Of a stretch of DNA of 59,050 bases, positions 25,206 to 35,600 are shown piece after piece. Positions within the stretch are counted from its first letter, which is position 1. Every line of letters begins with the position of its first letter. Location of the stretch: contig DWWU01000010.1 of assembly GCA_019119555.1 (NCBI GenBank), forward strand, positions 1-59,050. The letters are read 5' to 3'. Both the position numbers and the translations under genes were made by a program. The notes under the pieces were generated by a model. That model worked only from the letters and a program-made list of their open reading frames with translations. It made no database searches and was not told the DNA's origin. The DNA comes from Candidatus Fusicatenibacter intestinigallinarum. GTDB lineage: Bacteria; Bacillota; Clostridia; Lachnospirales; Lachnospiraceae.

Positions 25206-27185
25206 CTACTCTTCCACAATTCTGTAGTAAGATCTTGCCGTCACGGCATATACCAGAACATATACCACGGCAAACACCACAATCGTAATTCCTGTGGCCG
25301 CCATAAACATCGTTTCATTGCTGAAATTCAGCATCCGCATGATCTTGAGCACAAACGGAAATGCGACCACTGTATGGATCACCGCTGTCACCAGGGGCAG
25401 AAAGAAGACAGTCAGAACCTGAGAACGGATACATTGTTTGACTTCCCTCTTGCTCATTCCCACCTTCTGCATGATCTGAAATCTCTTTCTGTCATCATAG
25501 CCTTCTGAGATCTGTTTGTAATAAATAATCATCACGGTCGCCATCAGGAACAGCAGACCCACAAAGATTCCGAAAAACAGGACCGCTCCGTACATCGCCT
25601 GAACACCGGGCCGTTCCTGTTCACGGATCTCCACCCACACGTTCAGTCCAGCCGCACTGAGGGCCTCCCGGATCCTGTTTCCCACTTCGATCTGTTCTTC
25701 CTCTGGCAGATCAAAATCCAGATAATAACTCCAGCCTTTTCCCACATACTCCGTGCTTCCCAGCGCCGCAAGCGCTTCCTGCATTTCTTCTTCATCCCGG
25801 AAAATCAGATAGGTACATTCGATCACATCCCCTCCATCCATCTGTATTGTCTCGTCGGTTCTCTCTTCCGCTTTCCAGGTTCTGTCTCCGATCTGCACCG
25901 TATCATAGGGGAAGGAATCCCTTCTGTTTTCCGGAATGACCGCCGCCGTTCCTTTCTCCAGCGCCAGGGATTCTCCGGTCCAGCGCGTATAATCCTCCTC
26001 CGTCAGAAGGTAAAGCGCCTCGTAGTTTCTCAGCTGCACCAGATCCGCGCTCCCTTCCGGGCCGGAAAACGCGTTGTCCTCACGGTAGACTGTCGCATAG
26101 ATGTTTCTGGCGTCAACCGCTTTTTCCAGCGTCAGTCCCTGATCGGCAATGCTCTGTGACACTACCTGACACCCGCTTTCGATCTGCTCGTCTGTCATAT
26201 CGTTTCCCTGAATCGCCACCTGTGCAGGATAACGGTTCCTCAGTGAATTTTCCACTCCGGTCCACAGACATACGGTGATGGAGATGACCAGCAGAACACC
26301 AGTGGACAGAATACAGATATTTGCCAGTCCTGCGGCATTCTGTTTCATCCGGTAAAGCATTCCGGAAACACCGGTAAAATGGTTCAGTTTATAGTAATAC
26401 CGTTTGTTCTTCTTCATTGCTTTCAGCAGCGCAATGCTTCCTGCGGAGAACAGAAAATGAGTTCCGATCGCCACCAGAACAACCGCCACGAAAAAGGTGG
26501 AAAACGCTTCCAGAGAACTCTCGCAGGTGACTGCGAGATAATATCCTGCTCCCAGAGTAATCACACCGGCCAGCACGTTGATGATCTTTGCCTTCGGTTC
26601 CTTTTCTCCCAGCTGATCTCCCTTGAGCAGCTCAATCGGCTCCGATTTCTGAATCTGGCGCAGTCCCAGCAGGAAATTGATCAGATAGATCGCCGCCAGA
26701 AGAAGAACCGTATGGGACAGAGCCGTTCCGGAAAACTGAAATTCAAACGTGCCCTCGATGCCGGTCAGTTTCACCAGAACCAGAAACATCAGACGATACA
26801 GCAGAATTCCCAGTCCGACGCCGGCCGCAAGAGCGATCACACCCATGTACAGGGATTCGAAAAGCAGGACAATCGCAATATGCTTCTTCTCCATGCCGAG
26901 GATATGAAACAGACCGAACTCCCGCTTTCTTCTTTTTACCAGAAAGCTGTTGCTGTAGATCAGAAATACCACGGAAAACAGGCCGATAATCGTCACGCCG
27001 AAATTCGTGATCGTTGTGATGTAATTCGCTCCGTACATCTCATTCAGCCCTTTGTTCACTGAAATGGACGCCATGATAAAAAACATCATGACGGTTCCGA
27101 TACAGGACAGAAGGTACGGAAGAACGTTTTGCCGGTTTTTCTTCAGGTTGCCGGCTGCCAGTCTTGCATACAGAAATTTATTCAT
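25206..27185 (-). CDS. Bce-type ABC transporter permease (FtsX family)
   Basis: A 659-residue permease of the BceB type, which with its ATPase removes peptide antibiotics from lipid targets and signals to an intramembrane-sensing kinase. It has ten hydrophobic helices: one near 20-38, three between about 55 and 180, more at 205-290, a large extracytoplasmic domain of about 200 residues (320-520) typical of BceB, then three C-terminal helices. I choose ATG 27185 (MNKFLYARLAAGNLKKN), which overlaps the ancestral ATPase stop as ATGAATAA. Because of the amber codon in the ATPase gene, about 90 nt now separate the two reading frames, which may weaken coupling. Confidence 0.9.
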   Translation of the reverse strand: MNKFLYARLAAGNLKKNRQNVLPYLLSCIGTVMMFFIMASISVNKGLNEMYGANYITTITNFGVTIIGLFSVVFLIYSNSFLVKRRKREFGLFHILGMEKKHIAIVLLFESLYMGVIALAAGVGLGILLYRLMFLVLVKLTGIEGTFEFQFSGTALSHTVLLLAAIYLINFLLGLRQIQKSEPIELLKGDQLGEKEPKAKIINVLAGVITLGAGYYLAVTCESSLEAFSTFFVAVVLVAIGTHFLFSAGSIALLKAMKKNKRYYYKLNHFTGVSGMLYRMKQNAAGLANICILSTGVLLVISITVCLWTGVENSLRNRYPAQVAIQGNDMTDEQIESGCQVVSQSIADQGLTLEKAVDARNIYATVYREDNAFSGPEGSADLVQLRNYEALYLLTEEDYTRWTGESLALEKGTAAVIPENRRDSFPYDTVQIGDRTWKAEERTDETIQMDGGDVIECTYLIFRDEEEMQEALAALGSTEYVGKGWSYYLDFDLPEEEQIEVGNRIREALSAAGLNVWVEIREQERPGVQAMYGAVLFFGIFVGLLFLMATVMIIYYKQISEGYDDRKRFQIMQKVGMSKREVKQCIRSQVLTVFFLPLVTAVIHTVVAFPFVLKIMRMLNFSNETMFMAATGITIVVFAVVYVLVYAVTARSYYRIVEE

Positions 27186-27270
27186 GACGCTCACCACCCG
27201 TCGCAATAATTGTCAGCGTATCCGAAATCTTCTGGTACATTTCCTCCTGCGACAGGGAACCCCGGTACAG

Positions 27271-27945
27271 CTAATGAAAGACCTCGCCATCCTTGATAAA
27301 CAGCACTCTCCTTGCATGGCAGGCGGCCTGGACGCTGTGGGTGACCATCAGAATCGTCTGCCCCTCCGCATTGATCTCCTCAAACAGCCGGAGAAGATTG
27401 TCAGATGCCCGGGAGTCCAGTGCGCCCGTAGGCTCGTCGGCCAGAACAATCTGAGGATCCGTAATCAGCGCCCGCGCCACAGCGGTCCTCTGTTTCTGCC
27501 CGCCGGAAACTTCATAGGGATATTTCGAGAGAATCTCCCCGATGCCCAGCTTTCTCACCAGCGGTTCCGCTTTCTTTTTCATCTCGGGATAAGGTTTTCC
27601 TTCCAGTACCAGCGGGAGATAAATATTGTCTTCCAGAGAAAATGTGTCCAGCAGGTTGAAATCCTGAAAAACAAAGCCGAGATTTTCCCGTCGGAACGCG
27701 GTTACTTCCTTTGATTTCAGCGTATTCAAGGATCGTCCGTTCAGCTTTACTTCCCCTCCGGTGGGTTTATCCAGCGTCGCCATAATATTCAGAAGCGTCG
27801 TCTTTCCGCTTCCGGATTCGCCCATGATCGCGGTAAACTCCCCTTTCTCCACAGTAAAATTCACATCACTCAGCGCCTGTACATGATTGCTTCCCAGGCG
27901 GGTGGTATATACTTTCTTCAAATGATTGACTTCCAGAATCGCCAT
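27271..27945 (-). CDS. Bce-type ABC transporter ATPase, truncated by an in-frame TAG
   Basis: ATP-binding subunit of the peptide-antibiotic transporter. The 224 residues carry Walker A GESGSGKTT near 40, the Q-loop FVFQDF, signature VSGGQKQR near 145, Walker B IVLADEP and the H-loop VTHS near 205, so the ATPase core is whole. The frame reads GEVFH then TAG (27273-27271), then continues for 30 codons (starting LYRGSLSQEEMYQKIS) to a TAA at 27180-27178 that overlaps the permease start. The family normally has Gln at the stop position, so CAG to TAG is the simplest explanation; the intact protein would be 255 residues. A sequencing error is possible. AAGGAGG precedes the ATG. Confidence 0.9.
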   Translation of the reverse strand: MAILEVNHLKKVYTTRLGSNHVQALSDVNFTVEKGEFTAIMGESGSGKTTLLNIMATLDKPTGGEVKLNGRSLNTLKSKEVTAFRRENLGFVFQDFNLLDTFSLEDNIYLPLVLEGKPYPEMKKKAEPLVRKLGIGEILSKYPYEVSGGQKQRTAVARALITDPQIVLADEPTGALDSRASDNLLRLFEEINAEGQTILMVTHSVQAACHARRVLFIKDGEVFH

Positions 27946-28259
27946 TGCCTTTGTGCCTCCTTGCTTTTGATGTTCTCATTATAGCAAAGGTCCGATTCCG
28001 ACACCTTAGTTTTCTCTTACATTTTTCCCCGCAACCTTACAATCATGTAATTTTGGAGGATAAGTCAAAAACCTCGCAGCTCTCGACTTTTCGTTTCCGG
28101 AGAGGTATAATAAGCCGGAAAAGTAACAGGTCAGGGATGCAGAGGCAGGCGTCTGGGGCAAACTTCAGGTTCCTGATTCAGTGCTTTGGATGGTTCCTTT
28201 CTTACCGGCTGTAAGGAATACGAACCATAAATATATAATATTAGAAAGGTATTCTGAAG
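27946..28259. other. Intergenic region between divergent Bce operon and glycosidase island
   Basis: No gene seen. Reading leftward there is a TATAAT at 27983-27978 with a poor -35 (AGGTGT), and two TGTAAG direct repeats exactly 20 bp apart (28041-28036, 28021-28016) just upstream, a layout suited to activation by a response regulator. Reading rightward there is TATAAT at 28106-28111 with no good -35. Confidence 0.5.
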
Positions 28260-29975
28260 ATGAGACGATTTACTGAAAAGGATTTCCAGACCAGAGAGCG
28301 CGCTGAGAAGGTGCTCCTTGATGTCCTGAATCCGCTGAAGCCGTATTACAGTGAGAGCTGTGCAAGACTCTACGTGGGGAATACAAGCACCCACTATGAG
28401 AACGACACGATCCCAATGGAATCTTTTGCCCGCCCCCTGTGAGGGCTGGTTCCATTCTGGGCCGGAGGGGGAAGTGATCCGGAATTTGAAGAAATCTACC
28501 GGAAAGGTCTGGAGGCAGGTCCGGATCCGGAGCACCCGGATTACTGGCACACCTGCAGGGATTATGACCAGAAATTCTGCGAGATGGCAGCCATTGCTTT
28601 CGGAATGCTGTTTTGCCCGGAAAAGGTCTGGGATCCTCTCTCTGAAAAGGGGAAGGACAATCTGACAGAATGGCTCTGGGAGATCAACCGGCATGAGTGC
28701 TGCGCATGCAACTGGCAGTTTTTCAGCATCATTACCAATGTGGCTCTCTGCAAGAGAGGACGTCCCTATGATAAAGAACGCCTGAAGGAAGGACTGGAAT
28801 GCATCGATGCCTACTATGACGCAGGCGGATGGTATAATGACGGAAACGGAGGCAACAAGGATTATTACAATCCCTTCGTCATGGTGACTTACGGGATGGT
28901 CTACGCAAGATTCATGGAGAAAGAGGATCCGGAACGATGCAGGAGGTTCATTGAGAGAGCGCTTGCTTTTGGGAAGGATTATATTTACTGGTTTTCGGAG
29001 GACGGTTCCAGCTTTGCATACGGGCGATCCATGACATACCGATTTGCCCAGGCAGCTTACTATGCCGTATGTGCTCTGTGCGGGGTGGAGGTATTTCCTC
29101 TCCCTGTGCTGAAAGGAATCCTGGTCCGGCATCTGGTGTACTGGCTGAATCTTCCGATCTTTGACAACGCAGATATCCTGTCCATTGGCTACGCCTACCC
29201 GAACCTTCAGATGTCGGAGAGCTACAATGCGCCAGGATCTCCGTACTGGGCCATGAAGGCGTTTATGTTCCTGGGACTTCCGGCGGACCATGCCTTCTGG
29301 CAGGCAGAATGCGCGCCGCTGCCCCGGCTTGAGCCTAAGAAATATCTGGAGCATGCCAATATGGTCATCCAGAGAGGCAGCGGAAATGTGGTGGCGCTCA
29401 TCCCGGGACGTCTGCAGGCCGACGGGCACAGCCATACTGTAGAGAAATATTCAAAATTCGCTTACTCCAGCAGGTTCGGCTTCAGCATTATGCGTTCTAA
29501 TGTGACGCTTCCGGAATGTGCTCCAGACAGCATGCTCGCTTTTGAAGTCTACGGGTATTTCTTTGCGAAAGATATTATAGAGCCGGAATTTGAGATTGAT
29601 AAGGATCATATCCGTTTTTCCTGGACGCCGATCAAAGGCATCCATGTGACGACAACGATCGAGCCGACAGAAACCGGACATCTGCGGATCCATGAGATCA
29701 CAAGCGATGTGGCATGCAGGGCATACGACTGTGGGTTCGCTGTATCTACAGATGACAGAAAACCGTTCGACCGAAAGGAGTCAGGTACAGAGTCGCTTGT
29801 GGAGAATCAGGAAAGTTATTGCCGCGTGACAGTTCTGGACGGGGAAGGCAAAGGACAGATCCTGATCCCGGATCCGAATACCAATCTTGTGAATTCCAAG
29901 ACGACGATCCCCATGGCGGTCTATTCGATCCAACCGGGAACGCAGACCATCCGGACGAAAGTGGATTATCTGTAA
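28260..29975 (+). pseudogene. DUF2264 protein interrupted by an in-frame TGA
   Basis: A DUF2264 protein (571 codons if intact), a family found in polysaccharide-degradation loci with an alpha/alpha-barrel-like fold and no settled activity. The frame opens at ATG 28260 with AAAGG about 10 nt upstream, runs 60 codons to FARPL, meets TGA at 28440-28442, and continues in the same frame with GLVPFWAGGGSDPEFEEIYRK to 29975. In this family the stretch reads RPLWG, so TGG to TGA at a conserved Trp is the likely lesion. Motifs downstream include NWQFFSI and the GGWYNDG segment near 195. The second fragment has no good internal start. Confidence 0.82.
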
Positions 29976-29998
29976 AACATTATAATTGAGGAGACAAG

Positions 29999-32199
29999 AT
30001 GGAACAGGAAACAAAGCGGGAAATCTTCCGGAACAGTTGGTTCACCATTCCCGAAGCGGGAACGGTCAGGCCGCTGAATCTGTATCACAAAGAGCAGGAA
30101 GAACCTGGCTGCAGCGAGGAAACTACTCAGAATACGGGACAGACAGCCTCTGGTACGGCGGCCGCATCCGTCCTCCCGTCAAATCTGCATGTGCTGGCGC
30201 GCGCTGTGATATCCTGCGGCGAAGAACATGGACAGAGCGGCGAGAGACTGATTCTGCGGATTACCGCGGATGATTATTACAAGCTGTATGTCAATGGCAA
30301 TTTTGTGGGGCAGGGACCGGCGCCGGCATATCCGGAGCATTATTATTACAACGAGTTCGACCTCACAGATCAGCTGAGATCCGGCGGGAACATTCTCGCC
30401 GTACATCTCTATTATCAGGGTCTGGTAAACCGGGTATGGAACAGCGGAGACGGAAGATTCGGACTCGGCTGCGAAATTCTCCGCCGGGGAACAGGCAGAA
30501 CGGAATCTGCAGAGACGCCGGAGTGGAGATATCAGATTTCGAAGGCATATTCCTGGAGGATTTTGACAGTCGTTTATGGGATGACGACTGGAATGCTCCG
30601 GAATATGACGACCGGTTCTGGAAGCCTATGGTGAAGATCGAGCCGACCGGATACCGGTTTGTAAAGCAGCCAGTGAAAATGCTCGCAATCTACGAAATGC
30701 AGCCAAAGGAACTGAGGCGATCTTCCGAAGGATGGTTTCTCGATATGGGACAGGAGATCACGGGATCCCTGGAGATGGAAGCGGAATCCTCCGAGGACAG
30801 TGCCGACGTTGTTGTCCGCTGCGGGGAAGAGCTGACGGAAGAAGGGAATGTCCGGTATGATATGCGGTGCGGCTGCACCTATGAAGAAACATGGACGCTG
30901 CGAAAGGGAACAAACCGGCTGGAGCTCTATGACTACAAAGGATTCCGTTATGGACAGATTCTCTGCGGGCCGGAAACGAAGATCTGCCGGATCCGTGCTG
31001 TGGTGCGCCACTATCCAATGGATGAGACACTCTGTACCTTCCGGTCAGACCGGAAAACAGTGAATCAGATCTTTGAGCTTTGCAGAAACGGAGTGAAATA
31101 TGGAACGCAGGAAGGATATCTGGACTGCCCTACGAGAGAAAAGGGACAGTATCTGGGAGATGCGGTCGTAACTTCCCGGGCTCAGGTCTGGCTGACTGGT
31201 TCAGTTGAAATGCTGCGGAAATGTGTAGATCAGTTCGCGCAGACAGCAAAGATTTGCCCCGGGCTGATGGCGGTGGCGCCGGGATCCCTGATGCAGGAAA
31301 TAGCGGATTTTTCCCTGATGTGGCCTCAGCTGCTGCTGACGGATTATCAGTTTACGGGAGACAAAAACTTCCTGAGACAATATTATCCGACAGCAAAAGG
31401 AATCATTGAACATTTCCGGCAGTATGAGCGGGAAGACGGACTGCTTGAGCAGGTGGGAGACAAATGGAATCTGGTGGACTGGCCGGAGAATCTGAGGGAC
31501 GGATATGATTTTGATCTGAGCCGTCCTGTTGTGGCGCCCGGCTGTCACAACGTGATAAATGCGCTTTATATCGGAGCTGTGAAAATGGTGTCCGGGATGG
31601 AACAGATCCTCGGGCTGCCGCTCAGTTATGATGCAGAGGCACTGAAGCGCTCCTATATCAGCAGTTTCTTTTCCGAAGAAACAGGCCTTTTCACCGATCG
31701 TCCATACAGCAGTCACAGTACCCTCCACTCCAATATCTACCCGCTCTTCTACGATCTGTACCCGGAAGGGACAGAGCAGAAGATCGCTGATTTTCTCGTT
31801 GAAAAGGGAATGTGCTGCGGCGTCCTGGTCAGCTATTTCTATCTGCGGGCTCTGGCACGGGCAGGAAGATACGAGGAGGTTTACCGTGCTATCGTCAATG
31901 AAAGTGAACATGGCTGGATAAACATGCTCCGGGAAGGGGCGACAGCATGTTGGGAGGCGTGGGGAAAAGAGCAGAAGTGGAACACCAGCCTGTGCCATCC
32001 CTGGGCCTGTGCTCCGATCTCTGTGCTGATCGAGGAAATTGCAGGGCTGATTCCGGATCCCGGCGCACCGGAAGGCCTGCGGTTTGAGCCGCACATCCCC
32101 GGAGAAATGGGCGACGTGGAAGTGCTGGTTCCTTTCCGCGGAAGGCAGTATATGGTGAAAAGAAAAGCAGGCCGGCTTTCTGTGACGGTTTTACCGTAA
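29999..32199 (+). pseudogene. Alpha-L-rhamnosidase-like glycoside hydrolase (GH78-type), frameshifted
   Basis: A bacterial rhamnosidase-like enzyme. The 5' part (ATG 29999, GAGGAG upstream) codes the N-terminal beta-sandwich (LRITADDYYKLYVNGNFVGQGPAP). At about 30545-30555 the coding frame shifts by a net -1: SKAYS in the first frame joins FLEDFDSRLWDDDW in the next. Family members have several more residues there (YDTQ-like), so a short deletion is likely. The second part carries the catalytic-region signature DCPTREKGQYLGDA near 31125-31165 and the C-terminal barrel to TAA 32199. Intact length would be about 730-745 residues. It follows the DUF2264 gene by 23 nt. Confidence 0.82.
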
Positions 32200-32222
32200 A
32201 CAATTCCGTTACGCCACAGACT

Positions 32223-34880
32223 TCAGATATTGTCATTTTTCAGGTCTTCGATCAGAGAGTGTCTGCGCAGTCGTTTTCTCGCATAGACAGTGGTAAGCCA
32301 TACGAGAATCCATACCAGCAGAACGGAGGCCGGATAGATCTGCCAGGCGATGGAAACCGTCTGCAGGTCCGCCTGCATCAGTACCATCTGAATCAGCCCA
32401 GCCATAAGGATGCCCAGCGGAACACCGTAGACCAGAGACTTGATTCCGTAGATAAGGCATTCATAGTTCAGCATTCGGTTCATCTCTTTCGGAGTCATGC
32501 CTGCCGAGCGGAGCATTGCAAAGTCTCTGCGGCGCAGGTTCAGACTGGTGCTGATGGTATGGAAGACGTTTACTGCCGTGATCAGCGTCATCAGGACAGT
32601 AAAGCCAGCGGCAAACACTTCAATCATCAGAACAATATTCCTGCTGTCTTTTTCCTGACGGTACAGATCGGTGAGATAGCCGTCGCCCTGGCCCATATTC
32701 TGCTCCTCCAGATACTGGTTCAGGGAATCCAGCGCCTCCTGATAGTTCTTCACTTCAATCATGATTTCTCCGGACGTGGTTTCCTTTACACTGTCCGGGC
32801 AGACGCTCATGGGATAGATCAGCCCTCCGTCGGTTCCTCCCAGCGGCGTCTCGGCGATCAGCGCACCCACGGCGATCTCATGGGTCGCAGCCGGTTCCTG
32901 CCGCTGCTCCCCATTGTCATTTTCAAAGTACAGCATCCACCTCCCCGTCTCTTCTTCCCACAGCATATAACTGATCCAGCTGTCTCTCTCTTCCTCCGGA
33001 ATCCCCTCCGGCCAGCTTCTCCGTTCCACCACCGTCAGATGATCCGTACCTTCTCTGACATAATCGAACGTCACCATCTTCCGGGTACTTCCGTCCCCGT
33101 AATTCAGAGTTTTCCCTTTGTTGACCAGAATTGCCGGAGGATTCTCTGTATCCAGAAAGACCGACTCATCCAGCTGATTTTCCTGCACCACCTGCCGATA
33201 GGCTTCCTCATCCAGATAGCAGACATCCGCCGTCCAGCAGCCGTCCCCGTCGTCGTAGCTTTCTATGCCGTTCTCCTGACAGTACTCGTCCTCCACGTAG
33301 TTCTCATCTTCTCCTATGAAGAGCGTGTCCAGTCTCCTCCACGCTGTCTTTTTCACCTGCGGCTCCCGGCGCAGCCATTCGTTCAGCTGCTCCATCTGTT
33401 TTTCACTTCCGTAACGGTAGATCAGATCCGCCTCATGGACGTAAATTTCTCTCTCAAACACGGAGGCAAGCGCTGCCCCATAGGCGGAGGAGGCAATGAA
33501 AATCATCACGCTCAGGGCCATGGAAATAATCGTCGCACGGTATTTTTTTCTGTTTCTTCTGAAATATTTCTTCGCCAGCAGCCCTTCCATTCCGAACAGG
33601 CGCAGCATCCCTGCGGACATCCGCACCGGACGTTTCTGCGTCCGGATATCCTGGTTCTGACGGATTGCCTCGATGGCCGTCACCTTCATCGCCCGCCTCG
33701 ACGGAATCCATGCGGAAATCCACACAGTGACAAACGCGATAACCACAGCTGCCCCGACCGCCAGCGGCTCCACCTTCATCTCCATGGACAGCTGAGACGC
33801 CGTCAGACTGCGGAGCTGATCCTGAATCGCCTGAATCGTTATCCAGATTCCCAGAAGCCCGCAGCCAATCCCCACGGGAATTCCCGCAGCCGAAATCAGG
33901 AGCGCCTCCTGGCGGACGCATGTCCGCAGCTGCTTTCTGCTGGCTCCCACAGAAGAGAGCAGCCCAAACTGCCTGGTTCTGTCACTGACAGAAATGGAAA
34001 AGGCGCTGTAAATCATGGACACAGAGGCAAGCACAATCAGCAGAATCAGAATACCTCCCATCCCGTACAGAACGATATTGTAATTGGTATAATCGCTGGC
34101 GCCCTCGATGGCCAGCAGAGAACTGTTGGTACCCGCCACCTCTCTGTACGCTTCATAATCTTCCAGAAATCCCTGAAGATCCTTTTGCGGATGCTTCAGC
34201 AGAATCCATGCATTCCGGGTATTCCCCGCAGGAAGCGCGCTGTCCTCCAGGGTCAGGGAGAGATAGCCGGCGGCATTATACATTTCAAAGGACGGCCACT
34301 CGTAGGTACCGACGACGGTAAACCGGAAATTCTCAGAATGTTCCAGGCGCTCCCCTTCCTCATATGGAATTTCCCCGTAAGGAAGCACCTGTCCGTCGAA
34401 TACCCGCTGTCCCACCTGCAGATCCATCGTCTGGCCGACCTCCACCGTAACCCCTCCTCTTGTGGTCAGGTGGTCCGGCAGCAGAAGCTCCCGGCTGTTT
34501 TCCGGCAGACGGCCTCTGGTCAGATGGACAGGCATGGATTCCAGAAATTTCCCGTCCACCGCGTCGATCTCCAGATAAGGCTTGCTGTCGTTTTCATTTT
34601 CAATTTCCGAGAAGCCAAGCGTCTGTGAGGATGCGGCGTCAGACACCCTGCTGTCATGTACCATCCCGTCATATTCCTCCGACGTCAGCCCGGAACGGCT
34701 TACATGATAGTTTCCATAGCTCCAGACATAGGATTCCTTCAGATAACTCACCATACTGACGCACAGAGTAGTCACAGCAACAAACATAGCCGATGAAAGA
34801 ATCACCCCGACCACGGACGCCGCCGTCCGCACCCGGTTTTTTTTCATGGTTCTTCCCGTCACTTTCCAGAAAATATTCAT
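32223..34880 (-). CDS. ABC transporter permease, two FtsX domains
   Basis: An 885-residue FtsX/MacB-superfamily permease with an N-terminal helix (about 19-42), a large extracytoplasmic domain, three helices at about 270-290, 325-350 and 370-390, then a second copy of the same layout beginning near 440 (second start helix about 450-470, extracytoplasmic domain to about 745, three closing helices). Such double permeases work with one ATPase in peptide-antibiotic or lipoprotein export. Its ATG overlaps the ATPase stop (ATGA). It is convergent with the rhamnosidase pseudogene, whose stop is 23 nt away. Confidence 0.9.
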   Translation of the reverse strand: MNIFWKVTGRTMKKNRVRTAASVVGVILSSAMFVAVTTLCVSMVSYLKESYVWSYGNYHVSRSGLTSEEYDGMVHDSRVSDAASSQTLGFSEIENENDSKPYLEIDAVDGKFLESMPVHLTRGRLPENSRELLLPDHLTTRGGVTVEVGQTMDLQVGQRVFDGQVLPYGEIPYEEGERLEHSENFRFTVVGTYEWPSFEMYNAAGYLSLTLEDSALPAGNTRNAWILLKHPQKDLQGFLEDYEAYREVAGTNSSLLAIEGASDYTNYNIVLYGMGGILILLIVLASVSMIYSAFSISVSDRTRQFGLLSSVGASRKQLRTCVRQEALLISAAGIPVGIGCGLLGIWITIQAIQDQLRSLTASQLSMEMKVEPLAVGAAVVIAFVTVWISAWIPSRRAMKVTAIEAIRQNQDIRTQKRPVRMSAGMLRLFGMEGLLAKKYFRRNRKKYRATIISMALSVMIFIASSAYGAALASVFEREIYVHEADLIYRYGSEKQMEQLNEWLRREPQVKKTAWRRLDTLFIGEDENYVEDEYCQENGIESYDDGDGCWTADVCYLDEEAYRQVVQENQLDESVFLDTENPPAILVNKGKTLNYGDGSTRKMVTFDYVREGTDHLTVVERRSWPEGIPEEERDSWISYMLWEEETGRWMLYFENDNGEQRQEPAATHEIAVGALIAETPLGGTDGGLIYPMSVCPDSVKETTSGEIMIEVKNYQEALDSLNQYLEEQNMGQGDGYLTDLYRQEKDSRNIVLMIEVFAAGFTVLMTLITAVNVFHTISTSLNLRRRDFAMLRSAGMTPKEMNRMLNYECLIYGIKSLVYGVPLGILMAGLIQMVLMQADLQTVSIAWQIYPASVLLVWILVWLTTVYARKRLRRHSLIEDLKNDNI

Positions 34881-35560
34881 CCGCGGATCACCTCATCTCT
34901 GACAATCTTTCCGTCCTCAATGGCGAGAATCCGGTCTGCCTGCAGGGCAATGTTCTCATCATGGGTGATGACGATCAGCGTCTGTCCGTATTTCTCATTG
35001 GACATTTTCAGAAGTTCCACGATCTCCTGGCTGTTGCGGGAATCCAGGTTTCCCGTGGGCTCATCCGCAAGCACTATGGCGGGAACGTTCATCAGCGCCC
35101 TCCCGATGGAAACTCTCTGCTGCTGTCCTCCGGACAGCTGGTTGGGAAGATGGCGCTCTCTGCCTTTCAGCCCCAGCACATCCATCAGTTCTCCCAGCCA
35201 TTTTCTGTCCACCTTCCTGCCGTCCATCAGGACCGGCAGAGTAATATTCTCCTCCACATCCAGCACAGGGATCAGATTGTAAAACTGATAGATCAGGCCA
35301 ACCTCTCTTCTCCTGAAAATCGCAAGCTGTTCCTCGTTCTGCTGATAAATGTCCTGTCCCTGAAGATAGACATGGCCGCCGGTAGGCCGGTCCACACCGC
35401 CGAGGATGTGGAGCAATGTGGATTTTCCGGAGCCGGATGGACCGATGATGGATAAAAATTCTCCTTTGTTTACGGAGAAAGAGATGTCATCCAGCGCACA
35501 TACCTGGCTGTCGCCGGTTCCGTATACTTTTTTCAGATGTTCTGCCCGTAACAGTTCCAT
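34877..35560 (-). CDS. ABC transporter ATP-binding protein (MacB/BceA class)
   Basis: A 227-residue ATPase partner of the double FtsX permease. Walker A GPSGSGKST near 41, Q-loop LIYQFYN, signature LSGGQQQR near 143, Walker B IVLADEPTGNLDSR near 163 and the H-loop VITHDE near 195 are all present. AAAGGAG lies about 8 nt upstream of the ATG. The promoter region upstream (35601-35643) carries 11-bp direct repeats, suggesting control by the response regulator encoded at 36629-37306. Confidence 0.93.
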   Translation of the reverse strand: MELLRAEHLKKVYGTGDSQVCALDDISFSVNKGEFLSIIGPSGSGKSTLLHILGGVDRPTGGHVYLQGQDIYQQNEEQLAIFRRREVGLIYQFYNLIPVLDVEENITLPVLMDGRKVDRKWLGELMDVLGLKGRERHLPNQLSGGQQQRVSIGRALMNVPAIVLADEPTGNLDSRNSQEIVELLKMSNEKYGQTLIVITHDENIALQADRILAIEDGKIVRDEVIRG

Positions 35561-35600
35561 GTTTTACTCTCCTTTGCCGTTTTATATATCTGATGTACCA

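Noticed and set aside
27271..27273. TAG as a pyrrolysine codon
   Set aside because: No pyl genes seen, the family has Gln at this position, and the adjacent genes show other ordinary lesions.
28440..28442. TGA as selenocysteine
   Set aside because: The family has Trp here, there is no bacterial SECIS-like stem I can see directly after it, and no sel genes are nearby.
28260..32199. A full polysaccharide utilisation locus
   Set aside because: Only two glycosidase-family genes are present, both broken; no transporter, regulator or sugar kinase is next to them.
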